Source: Leptospiraceae bacterium (GTDB taxonomy: Bacteria; Spirochaetota; Leptospiria; Turneriellales; Turneriellaceae). Taken from it: 20,443 bases of DNA. A program made the position numbers and the translations under genes. The stretch covers positions 1-20,443 of the forward strand of contig JAEUSA010000070.1 of assembly GCA_016788945.1 (NCBI GenBank), in the 5' to 3' direction. Below, piece after piece: positions 6,990-14,053 of this stretch (its first letter is position 1; every line of letters starts with the position of its first letter). Under the pieces are notes generated by a model, which searched no databases, was not told where the DNA came from, and saw nothing but the letters and a program-made list of their open reading frames with translations.

Positions 6990-8456
6990 CTAACGCTGTT
7001 TAAATGCCTGGGGAGAATCCACTTTAGCGCGGGTCACGATCTGCTTTTTTTCAATCTGCATTTTACCCATCACGGTCAACATCGAGATATCGTCGTTCGA
7101 TTCTTTCAGAATAATACCCCAGAGGCGGTTGCCATCAGAAAGCACGAGCTCGTCGATGCGCGCCTCGCGCTCGATAATCGCCTTGCGCTCACTGCGCGTG
7201 AGTATCCGCTCTTCATCGGGCTCTGCCTTTGCCCTTACAGCAGCAATTTTCGGCTTTGGCCGCCGGGGTTTCGGCAGCGCCCTATCAGGGGCAGTCGCAA
7301 TTGCGACAGGCTGATCAGGTCGCGCGGCAGGTTGCGCCGGAGCAAGTTCTGCCTGCGGGAGTATAGCCTTTTCCTGTTCAATACGGCTGCGCAATTCTTC
7401 GCGTTTCTGCGTTAACGCCGCACTCAGAGGTTGCGTGCGTTTTTGTTCTTTTATCAGTTCGGTATCGGCAAGTGTCTGTTTTGCGTTGGTGGCCGATTCG
7501 GCGACGAGATCTTTTCCACTCGCATAGACTGAGCCCAGCGCATAAATGCGCCGGTTCGCAAGTTTGGCGAATTCAGAATCAGGCTTCGCGCTGATCAGGC
7601 TGCGGTATTTTTCGAGCGCCTTTTCGGCTCTGCCGATTTCTTCATATGACCGCCCGAGTAAGTATGAACTTTTCGAGGTTTTTTTTGCAGACGGCAAAGC
7701 CTCGAGAGTTGCAATCGCACTGCTATAAGCACCGGCATCAAAATAGGCACTACCCTTCTCTACCGATTGTGGCATTTTGGCGATGCGCTCTGCACGCATC
7801 GAGAATTCTTCAAGATATGCCAACAGCACTTCGGCCGTGATGCGGTATTCGCCACTGTTGTTCGATCTGATGACAGCACGGTAATCATTGGCTGCCCGCG
7901 CCCGGTCTTCTGCAAATGACAGGCAATACCCGCGGTGCAATCTCGCAAAACTTGCGAGGTTGTGATCGCGCTCTTGAATTTCGCCGATCAGCCGGTCATA
8001 GACAGGTACGGCTGCCGCAAAATTTCGCTGCAACTCGAGAAGATAAGCCTCTTCCATGAGCAGCTCGGCGCGGCTTTTGCGCTGACTGCTGACCAATCTT
8101 GCACCGGCGATACGATTGACAACATTGACGATGCTTAAGCCGAGTTCATAAGCAACCGGAGCTGTTTCGCGTTTGTCTGCCGCGAGCGAATCGGTGCCCG
8201 CAAAAGAAACCGAAGTTTCTTTGCGCAACAGCGCAATGGTCTCGCCTTGTTTCATTCGGCTCTGTATCAGTTGATAACGCGCAATGAGCCCCAATGAACG
8301 CAGTGCCATGGTCTTATCGGCCGCCGCCTCGAGGTTCTGGCCCAACTCTTCGATGCGGACTTTGTAGATCAGGCGCATCAACACAATTCCGCCTGCAAGC
8401 AACGCGCCGATAAAAGCAATGCGCATCGCCGGCCTTTGCAACAGCGCAGCCGTCAT
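6990..8456 (-). CDS. Membrane-anchored TPR-like protein with C-terminal beta module
   Basis: This 488-residue protein of unknown function has an N-terminal membrane anchor at about residues 11-31. A helical part follows (about 35-310) with TPR-like pairs, including 'AELLMEEAYLLELQRNFAAA' and 'SYLLGRSYEEIGRAEKALEK'. A coiled, charged stretch runs to about 365, then a Pro/Ala/basic linker (370-410, including 'PKPRRPKPK') of the kind that spans the periplasm. Residues about 434-478 form a beta-rich module ('LVLSDGNRLWGIILKESND', 'IEKKQIV') shared with the FecR proteins and the small envelope proteins. Its ATG overlaps the phosphatase stop by 4 bases (ATGA), so the two are almost certainly co-translated and may work together. 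It may scaffold or relay the signal between the envelope and the phosphatase; this is inference. Confidence 0.75.
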   Translation of the reverse strand: MTAALLQRPAMRIAFIGALLAGGIVLMRLIYKVRIEELGQNLEAAADKTMALRSLGLIARYQLIQSRMKQGETIALLRKETSVSFAGTDSLAADKRETAPVAYELGLSIVNVVNRIAGARLVSSQRKSRAELLMEEAYLLELQRNFAAAVPVYDRLIGEIQERDHNLASFARLHRGYCLSFAEDRARAANDYRAVIRSNNSGEYRITAEVLLAYLEEFSMRAERIAKMPQSVEKGSAYFDAGAYSSAIATLEALPSAKKTSKSSYLLGRSYEEIGRAEKALEKYRSLISAKPDSEFAKLANRRIYALGSVYASGKDLVAESATNAKQTLADTELIKEQKRTQPLSAALTQKREELRSRIEQEKAILPQAELAPAQPAARPDQPVAIATAPDRALPKPRRPKPKIAAVRAKAEPDEERILTRSERKAIIEREARIDELVLSDGNRLWGIILKESNDDISMLTVMGKMQIEKKQIVTRAKVDSPQAFKQR

Positions 8457-10291
8457 TTCACGAGACCAACCTTGCGCGACAATCGCGCGAGAGCTTCACT
8501 AGTGGCAAACCTCGAAAGGGCATTCTGCACCGTCGAGCGGGCTAGGTCTGCTTCGCCGAGGCGCAGATAGACATTGGCCAAAAGTGCATGATAACTCGGC
8601 GCATCGTTAATGTCGATGATCTGTCTGAGCAGGCGAGCCACGACTGCCTCACGCGACTCACCTTGAGCCGGTAGCGCCTCGGGGGTTGCATGGCGTTCGT
8701 GCAGAAAAAGATCGTCGATCGAAACCACGGCGAGGGTAAAATCATCACTGGCCTTGGCATTCTGCTGAAAACCCCGGGCCAGTTGCGTGATCGCTGTGCG
8801 GATCTCCAAAGCGGAAAGCATACTCTTTTGCCTGAGCAGGTCATGCATTTCCGCTGCGGGCAAAAACTCGCCTTCAGCATTACGCAGTTCTGTCAGGCCA
8901 TCGGTAAACAGAATCAGTTTATCACCAGGGTTGAATTGAATCTCTGTGGCCGAATAGTTGTCACTTTCCGCCGTAAGGCCAATAACGTCAGATTCACCGC
9001 CCAGCTCGGCAATGTCACCCGTCGCAGACAACTTTAACGGCGATGGATGGCCACAATTGCAGTACTGTGCACGTCCAGAAGGTTCGACTAAAACAACGAA
9101 AGCGGTAAGATAGAAACCCGTACTTTCGAGGTAGCGGCTAATTTGGCGGTTGATTTCCCTGATCAGCTGACCGGCGTCGTGGTGCTGATGCACGAGGTCG
9201 CTGAAAAAAACCTTCATCAGAATTGTTAAAAAAGCCGCCGGCACACCATGCCCGCTCGCATCGGCAATAATCAACGCCACAGAACCGTTTGCCAGTCTGA
9301 CAAAGTCATAATAATCACCCGATACCCGGTTTAACGGTACATATTCGAGCGAGGCATTAATCTCATTCAGCCGGTCAGCGTCGGGCATGATCGACTGCTG
9401 AATTCGCTCGGCGATTTCGAGTTCAAAATCGAGTACGTCATTTTTCTCCTGCAGCTCGTCGATCTGGTTGCGTATTGTCGCGTCTTTCTGCTTGAGTTCT
9501 TGACTCATTTCGTTAAACGATTCGACGAGTAGTAGAATTTCGTCGCGTTGTCTTTTGGGCAGCGCAACCGTGGCAAACTCACCGCCGCCAAGTGCGACTG
9601 CCGCTGCGCTGACATCACGTATGGGCTTGATCAGAATGCGGTAAATCAAGAAGCCGATCGCCACCTGTATGACGAGCATCAGAATGATCGTCGCGACCAC
9701 AAGGCGTACCAGACTTTTCAGATCATCAGCGATCGAATCTACCCGCACCCGACTGATAAAAACCAGGTCACGTGCGCCCGTATTGGTGAGCGGAATATAA
9801 AGTTCAATCGAATAGTCTTTCAGATCTGGCCGCACAAAATAAGCCTGCCCGCTCAGATCGCGTAACTGGACAGCCTTGAGGATATTTTGTGAAATCTCTG
9901 CTGTCAGCTGAAACTGCGCATTCTCGGGATAATTGCCCAATACTTCGAATTCATTACTGACAAGGGCAAAAGCCGGTACCAGCATTCTGGCATCCGCCGC
10001 ACTTACCTGCAGGCGCGGTACAATGTGCGCAATGTCAGGCTTTTGGCGTTTCAGTTGCCCGGGGGCAAAAAGCGGTGAAACGCGCCGGATGATTTCAAAG
10101 GCAACCGTCGAACCCGAAAGGTTGGCCTTTTCAGAAATCAGGCGCATCTGATTTGCCCCGGAAAACACCCAAGTAACGATCAGATTGACGACCGCAAGCG
10201 TCAGAAACAGCAAAGAGAGCTGCGTGACGATCGAAGTTTTGGTATTTTTTTTCCCCGTGGAGGCTGACAATTTACTGATGTACGAGCACAA
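8453..10291 (-). CDS. Membrane HAMP-SpoIIE/PP2C serine phosphatase (RsbU-like)
   Basis: This is a predicted sensor phosphatase of about 612 residues. A first membrane segment lies near the N-terminus ('LSLLFLTLAVVNLIVTWVF'), followed by an extracytoplasmic domain of about 130 residues. A second membrane segment ('VVATIILMLVIQVAIGFLIY') leads into a HAMP linker and a coiled coil. The SpoIIE-type PP2C domain keeps its metal-binding acidic residues: 'SGDYYDF', 'ADASGHGVPAAF', 'LFTDGLTE' and 'SDDFTLAV'. The C-terminus has a TPR-like helical tail. Family members dephosphorylate STAS antagonists in partner switches, and a STAS gene lies nearby at 11849. No ATG fits the N-terminus. I place the start at TTG 10291, with TTG 10270 as an alternative. 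The frame stays open to 10486, but that part overlaps the divergent sigma gene and is probably not translated. Confidence 0.88.
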   Translation of the reverse strand: MCSYISKLSASTGKKNTKTSIVTQLSLLFLTLAVVNLIVTWVFSGANQMRLISEKANLSGSTVAFEIIRRVSPLFAPGQLKRQKPDIAHIVPRLQVSAADARMLVPAFALVSNEFEVLGNYPENAQFQLTAEISQNILKAVQLRDLSGQAYFVRPDLKDYSIELYIPLTNTGARDLVFISRVRVDSIADDLKSLVRLVVATIILMLVIQVAIGFLIYRILIKPIRDVSAAAVALGGGEFATVALPKRQRDEILLLVESFNEMSQELKQKDATIRNQIDELQEKNDVLDFELEIAERIQQSIMPDADRLNEINASLEYVPLNRVSGDYYDFVRLANGSVALIIADASGHGVPAAFLTILMKVFFSDLVHQHHDAGQLIREINRQISRYLESTGFYLTAFVVLVEPSGRAQYCNCGHPSPLKLSATGDIAELGGESDVIGLTAESDNYSATEIQFNPGDKLILFTDGLTELRNAEGEFLPAAEMHDLLRQKSMLSALEIRTAITQLARGFQQNAKASDDFTLAVVSIDDLFLHERHATPEALPAQGESREAVVARLLRQIIDINDAPSYHALLANVYLRLGEADLARSTVQNALSRFATSEALARLSRKVGLVK

Positions 10292-10378
10292 CGCCGCGCC
10301 AATGCCAACTTTTTCCCTTGGGCGGTGCGGTTTTGAAAAGAATTTGCCGCTGCCGTGAGTTTTTAGGCTTATGCGGCG
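10292..10378. promoter_or_regulatory. Divergent intergenic region between the phosphatase and sigma factor 2
   Basis: These 87 bases separate the divergent phosphatase and sigma 2 genes and must hold at least the sigma 2 promoter, and probably both promoters. Poly-T and AT-rich patches occur at about 10308-10314 and 10331-10345. I could not fit a clean sigma-70 -35/-10 pair, and a consensus for these ECF factors is unknown. Co-regulation of phosphatase and sigma 2 from one shared region is plausible. Confidence 0.4.
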
Positions 10379-10855
10379 ATGACGGATGCCGAGTTCGATG
10401 AGGCATATGCCAGTTTTGCGCCGGCAATCTACCGCAGCATCTACCGCGTTGTCAATAACGGTGCGATCGCTGAAGACCTGCTGCAAGATACGTTCGTCCG
10501 CTTTTTAGAGAAAGCCGACGCCAGTAAACCTGAAACGCACAGGGCCTTCTTGTTCCGCATAGGTCATAACCTTGCGGTCGATTACCTCAAGAAACATGGT
10601 CGGGTACTGAATTTTGAGAACTTCCATGAAGAAGCCGACCGCCGCGACGGCTTCCGCGATACTGACTTCAAAGTCTGGCGCGAACAGATTATCCGTAAGA
10701 TCCAGCAGGAAAATCCGCATTATTTGCGCATTTTTCTGTTGCGGGTAGATTTTGATCTGACCTATGACCAGATTTCCAGCGAACTGAAAATACCGAAACG
10801 CACCCTGATGCGGCAAGTCGACGGGCTCAAACGCCTGCTGCAGGAGCTAATATGA
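10379..10855 (+). CDS. ECF-family RNA polymerase sigma factor (cassette 2)
   Basis: This is a 158-residue ECF sigma factor and the paralogue of sigma 1. Region 2 covers about residues 5-78, with 'NNGAIAEDLLQDTFVRFLEK' and 'RIGHNLAVDYLKK'. Region 4 covers about 105-157, with the helix-turn-helix 'LTYDQISSELKIPKRTLMRQ'. The recognition-helix region (IPKRTLMR against IPKRSMMR) is close enough for overlapping promoter choice. The start is ATG 10379 with a weak ribosome binding site. The stop overlaps an ATG that is itself preceded by AGGAG, opening a 19-codon frame that leads directly into fecR2. It heads a plus-strand run extending to 15190. Confidence 0.9.
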   Translation: MTDAEFDEAYASFAPAIYRSIYRVVNNGAIAEDLLQDTFVRFLEKADASKPETHRAFLFRIGHNLAVDYLKKHGRVLNFENFHEEADRRDGFRDTDFKVWREQIIRKIQQENPHYLRIFLLRVDFDLTYDQISSELKIPKRTLMRQVDGLKRLLQELI

Positions 10856-10911
10856 AAAAACTGGCATTGATCGCACTGCGAAAACGTATAAATAAGAGCG
10901 GGCAGCCATGA
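10852..10911 (+). CDS. Micro-ORF of 19 residues bridging sigma 2 and FecR 2
   Basis: The ATG at 10852 overlaps the sigma 2 stop (ATGA). A perfect AGGAG at 10842-10846 precedes it with 5-base spacing. The frame encodes MKKLALIALRKRINKSGQP and its TGA at 10909-10911 overlaps the fecR2 ATG at 10908, again as ATGA. So one ribosome could pass from sigma to micro-ORF to anti-sigma without leaving the message. The peptide is short, basic and amphipathic. It may simply be a coupling leader that sets the sigma:anti-sigma ratio. Strong initiation signals make translation likely; a function for the peptide itself is speculative. Confidence 0.5.
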   Translation: MKKLALIALRKRINKSGQP

Positions 10912-11840
10912 GCGACGAGCAGCAAAAGAAAACAGCGGTCGATCTGTACCTGCGTGATACGCCTGCGGCAGGCGGCGCCAATGCGTATGCAGAGAAACTG
11001 CACTACCTGTTTCCGCGCGATCTGACCGAATCAACCACCCCCGATTTTGTTGCCCTGCGGCGCAAAATTCTGCACGCCCGCAACGAGAGGAGAAACGCAC
11101 GCCTGAAAAAACTGCGTTGGCAATTACCTGTATTGGCTGCCGCGGCATGTGTCATGGTTGCCTTGGGCATACGATACGTTATCGGGCCTGATGCGACCAA
11201 TAACACGCTGGCGCATAAAGCTACCAATTCGCTGCACATGCACAGTGAAGTCCACCGCGGCAGTGTGAATATTTTCTACCGTGACGCCAACGGCGTGCAG
11301 AGTGAACTCAAAGATAAAAATCTCGTCGTCACTGCGTCAGAACTCACCTCCGTATTCTCATTCTCGCCCAATGCCGATGTGAAGCGCCTGACGGTACGCA
11401 CGCCGCGCGCCGAGGTGACGGTTATCGGTACCGAATTCATCGTCGATTCACGAGAAGAGGTATTGCTCGTTGCGGTCAAAACGGGCAAGGTTAAAGTTTC
11501 TCTCGGCGGTAAAGAATTCTATGTCAGCGCAGGTGAGACTCTTACAGAACGCTACGCAGCGGGCGGTGATAAAACCACGACAATTGCGCGCGCCGACCTG
11601 AGCCTATTTGATGACATTAGAAATCCTACTCATGAATGGAAAATACCGGCGGCGACAGAACCACCGACAACGATGGAGAACAAAACAAAACCGGCGCAGT
11701 CGGTAACCCTCACACTCGAAAACGGGACGACGATCAAGGGTTTTCTCGAATACGAAGACAGCGAGAGCCTGCGCCTGCGCGTGCCGGCCATGGGACAAGT
11801 ACTCACACTTAAAAAATCAGATATTCTGGAGAGACGATAG
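10908..11840 (+). CDS. FecR-domain transmembrane anti-sigma factor (cassette 2)
   Basis: This 310-residue protein is exactly the length of the cassette 1 FecR. Residues 1-70 are cytosolic and basic, with 'PDFVALRR' at about 45-52. A membrane segment lies at about 72-93. The FecR core lies at about 160-212 ('VRTPRAEVTVIGTEFIVDS', 'VKTGKVKVSLGG', 'VSAGE'). The C-terminal module at about 263-309 ('LTLENGTTIKGFLEYEDSES', 'LKKSDILE') is shared with four neighbouring proteins. It probably controls sigma 2 from the membrane. It is followed 8 bp later by the STAS gene, so an anti-sigma factor and an anti-sigma antagonist are encoded side by side. Classical FecR needs a TonB-dependent receptor to signal, and none is seen here. 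Confidence 0.87.
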   Translation: MSDEQQKKTAVDLYLRDTPAAGGANAYAEKLHYLFPRDLTESTTPDFVALRRKILHARNERRNARLKKLRWQLPVLAAAACVMVALGIRYVIGPDATNNTLAHKATNSLHMHSEVHRGSVNIFYRDANGVQSELKDKNLVVTASELTSVFSFSPNADVKRLTVRTPRAEVTVIGTEFIVDSREEVLLVAVKTGKVKVSLGGKEFYVSAGETLTERYAAGGDKTTTIARADLSLFDDIRNPTHEWKIPAATEPPTTMENKTKPAQSVTLTLENGTTIKGFLEYEDSESLRLRVPAMGQVLTLKKSDILERR

Positions 11841-11848
11841 GAAACACT

Positions 11849-12217
11849 ATGGCATTAAAATCGAAACTCGATCTGCATGAACTGCCTTCAGATTTTGCCG
11901 ACATACCGATCTATCGCGCCGCGGGCAACCTCGACATCTATTCGGCCCAAGAATTGCGCAAATCGCTGGAAAAACGCACCGCCGACCAAAATATCAGAAA
12001 CGTCATCATCGACGTCAGCGACCTCGAATATATTGATTCATCGGGAATCGGTGTCATTTTTTCCAATGGCATTAAGCTCAAAAAGCGCGGCGGCTCGGTC
12101 ATTCTCATCAAGCCGCAAGAGATGGTGGTGCACGCGCTCGAAATCACCCGGGCGCTGTCGCAATTGACCCTGCATGAAACCATGCAAGATGCCTTAGCCG
12201 CCGTCAGTACGGTCTAA
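11849..12217 (+). CDS. STAS-domain anti-sigma factor antagonist (RsbV/SpoIIAA-like)
   Basis: This is a 122-residue single STAS domain. The conserved phosphorylation loop is present as 'DVSDLEYIDSSGIGVIF' at about residues 55-71. One of the paired serines would be phosphorylated by a GHKL kinase and dephosphorylated by a PP2C phosphatase. A good AGGAAAC precedes ATG 11849, and the gene follows fecR2 by 8 bp, so co-expression is very likely. Candidate partners in this window are the SpoIIE-type phosphatase at 10291-8453 and the GHKL-type ATPase at 17193-16501. Classical RsbV releases a sigma factor from RsbW. ECF factors paired with FecR are not usually controlled that way, so the target here may be different. 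Confidence 0.9.
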   Translation: MALKSKLDLHELPSDFADIPIYRAAGNLDIYSAQELRKSLEKRTADQNIRNVIIDVSDLEYIDSSGIGVIFSNGIKLKKRGGSVILIKPQEMVVHALEITRALSQLTLHETMQDALAAVSTV

Positions 12218-12273
12218 GCACTGCATAAAAAACGGTTGCCCGCGCCGCAAGCAGAGAGATTTGTTTGCCCGGC

Positions 12274-12981
12274 ATGAAATTATTCGGGGCAGCGCTGCTG
12301 TTGTTCTGCTCTGAGTTAGCAGCCCTCACCACCGGCCAGCGTTACGATTTTCTATGCACAGACGGGCAAGACATCTTCAACGCAGAACTCACTGCCGAAG
12401 ATGAAAAGAACTATTTTGTTAGGCTGTCACCGGTGATGCAGCAGGTGCCGATCGAAAAGAAATTTGTCGCACAGATAATTCCGCGCAGCGTGAAAAAAGA
12501 TACCGCCGCACCGAAAATAGCCGGGCGTTTCGAACTGAATTTTTCAGCCGGCGCCGATCTGGCCGTCGCAAGACTGGCAAATTTTTCGCGCGTTGCACCC
12601 CGAATCAGTGTGGCATTCGGCTGGTGGTTCAAAACGCCCTATGGAATATTCACAAGAATTTCGGCTGAAGAATTCCGCAAATCACCCGCGTACCTCAGAG
12701 CGTTCTCTGCAACCGCCGGCGCTGCGTACCAACTCAAGCTGCCGTGGGCGGCTTTTTCTCTTGCGTTTGAATTAGGTACCGGTGGCGCTTTGCTGAATGC
12801 CAAATCGGATACCTTTTCCGAAACGACGCTGGTACCTGCCGCCCTTCTTGCCACGCGCGGTCTCTATGCGTTTAATCCGCGCCTGCGGGCATTTCTCGAA
12901 ATATCTGCGAACTACATCTACGACCGCGATACATTGCTCCTTTTACCCGGCGCCGGTTTGGGTGTCGCGTACGCCTGGTAA
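12274..12981 (+). CDS. Small envelope protein, possible outer-membrane beta-barrel (cassette 2)
   Basis: This is a 235-residue exported protein, the paralogue of the cassette 1 product at 5284-4589. It has a signal peptide, then the shared module at about residues 20-68 ('YDFLCTDGQDIFNAE', 'PIEKKFV'), then repeated amphipathic beta-like segments with paired motifs such as 'ARLANFSRVAP' (against 'GRLANFSGFAP' in the paralogue). It ends 'GAGLGVAYAW' with a terminal aromatic residue, as outer-membrane barrels often do. I chose ATG 12274 because it aligns with the paralogue start. An in-frame TTG at 12265 with AGAGAG upstream would add three residues. Its position after sigma, FecR and STAS suggests it is a regulated output or the signal-input partner. 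Confidence 0.7.
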   Translation: MKLFGAALLLFCSELAALTTGQRYDFLCTDGQDIFNAELTAEDEKNYFVRLSPVMQQVPIEKKFVAQIIPRSVKKDTAAPKIAGRFELNFSAGADLAVARLANFSRVAPRISVAFGWWFKTPYGIFTRISAEEFRKSPAYLRAFSATAGAAYQLKLPWAAFSLAFELGTGGALLNAKSDTFSETTLVPAALLATRGLYAFNPRLRAFLEISANYIYDRDTLLLLPGAGLGVAYAW

Positions 12982-13001
12982 AATCTTCGTCTTTTTTGGC
13001 T

Positions 13002-13015
13002 ACCGTGAACACGGT
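13002..13015 (+). repeat. Perfect dyad ACCGTG-AA-CACGGT before the DUF1554 lipoprotein
   Basis: Six-base arms separated by two bases lie 18 bp before the ATG at 13033. There is no T-run after the dyad, so it is not an intrinsic terminator. It could be an operator or an mRNA element controlling the lipoprotein gene separately from the upstream cassette. It is too close to the start codon to be the -35 region of an ECF promoter for this gene. Confidence 0.35.
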
Positions 13016-13032
13016 GTATCGTACAACTTGTA

Positions 13033-14052
13033 ATGCCTGTTCATTTTTCGATGCGCATAGCGCTGCTGTCTTTGTTTTGGTTCGTGAATTGTACCGGGTT
13101 TAATTTAGAAGGCAAAATTGCCAGTGCCCTTAAACCCGCATTAAGTTCAGCGATTTTCTTGGAGATTGCCGTCAGTAACAAAGGTATCTCACGCGATTTG
13201 CCGAGTTACACTGGCGGAGGAAGCGCTCCTTATACTTACAGTCTCACAGTAAACGGTACATTACCTTCGTATCTTGAAGCAGGAATTTCCGGCGGGAGTT
13301 TCTACGTGCGCCGGAATACATCTGTACTCATGCCAACTACCGTCACAGGCACTATAGCGATGCCGGAAATGACCATTACGGTCTCCGACAGCACCGGTGC
13401 CTCTGCGAACCTGAAGGGAACTCCTTCGGTATACGTAAAACGAGTTTTTGTCGCCTCCGATGTCATCGGTTTTGACAGCACGACGTGGCACAACGGAAGT
13501 ATGTACGATTATTCAGCGTGTACCTCGGGGGACCCGGTGGAAAAGGCGAATTGCCGTTGCCGCGCTACCGCGAGGGGCAGAGCGATGCCGGGAGCCGACA
13601 AATATCGCGCATGGCTCAGCTCAAACGCAATCGACGCAGCATGCAACCTGACCAGTATCGCCGGTAAATCCTGCACACCGGAACAGTATGCCGGTGGGCC
13701 GTGGTATAACATGAACAATAATCTCGTGGCCGAAGATATTGGCGCGGGAACAACACGCGGCCTGTTAGCCGTGAATGATTCCACCAACCAGGCACTGCAG
13801 TCCGCGATACAATACTATGAAACGGGGGGCAATGCGGGCGCCGCGACGGTATGGGGCGGCACAAACACAACGGGTCTGCAAGCCGCCGGCACCGATTGTA
13901 CCAATTGGACTTCCGGTGGCGGCACCATACGATACGGACGAGTCGATGGCATAAACTCAGGCGGAGTAGCTTCGGCGCCATTTTGGAACGGCGGTAGCCA
14001 GGCCTGCACCGCTACGCCAACGATGGGCTTCTATTGCTTTCAAGGTGATTAA
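13033..14052 (+). CDS. DUF1554-like leptospiral lipoprotein
   Basis: This is a 339-residue predicted surface lipoprotein. The leader ends 'LFWFVNC-TG' (Cys20), a relaxed spirochaetal lipobox. Residues about 40-132 look like an Ig/cadherin-like domain ('GGGSAPYTYSLTVNGTLP', 'ITVSDSTGASA'). Residues about 136-339 resemble DUF1554 (lectin/endostatin-like), with 'RVFVASDVIGFD', 'DKYRAWLSS', 'DCTNWTSGGG' and the ending 'GFYCFQGD'. Eight further cysteines probably pair as disulfides. DUF1554 proteins are typical of Leptospira and relatives and include exported proteins reported to bind host factors. The start could also be ATG 13051. Its stop overlaps the ribosome binding site of the next gene, so the two are probably an operon. 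Confidence 0.75.
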   Translation: MPVHFSMRIALLSLFWFVNCTGFNLEGKIASALKPALSSAIFLEIAVSNKGISRDLPSYTGGGSAPYTYSLTVNGTLPSYLEAGISGGSFYVRRNTSVLMPTTVTGTIAMPEMTITVSDSTGASANLKGTPSVYVKRVFVASDVIGFDSTTWHNGSMYDYSACTSGDPVEKANCRCRATARGRAMPGADKYRAWLSSNAIDAACNLTSIAGKSCTPEQYAGGPWYNMNNNLVAEDIGAGTTRGLLAVNDSTNQALQSAIQYYETGGNAGAATVWGGTNTTGLQAAGTDCTNWTSGGGTIRYGRVDGINSGGVASAPFWNGGSQACTATPTMGFYCFQGD

Positions 14053-14053
14053 T

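Noticed and set aside
6310..10315. Shared 12-mer TGCCAACTTTTT at 6310 and 10303 as a common promoter motif
   Set aside because: One copy lies in the sigma 1-FecR 1 gap on the antisense strand and the other in the divergent promoter region. Matches of this length are expected by chance in 20 kb and the contexts do not agree.
10292..10486. N-terminal extension of the phosphatase frame up to a TTG at 10486
   Set aside because: The extra residues overlap the start of the divergent sigma 2 gene, look unlike a protein domain, and would place a long tail before the first membrane segment. They are probably the antisense shadow of sigma 2.
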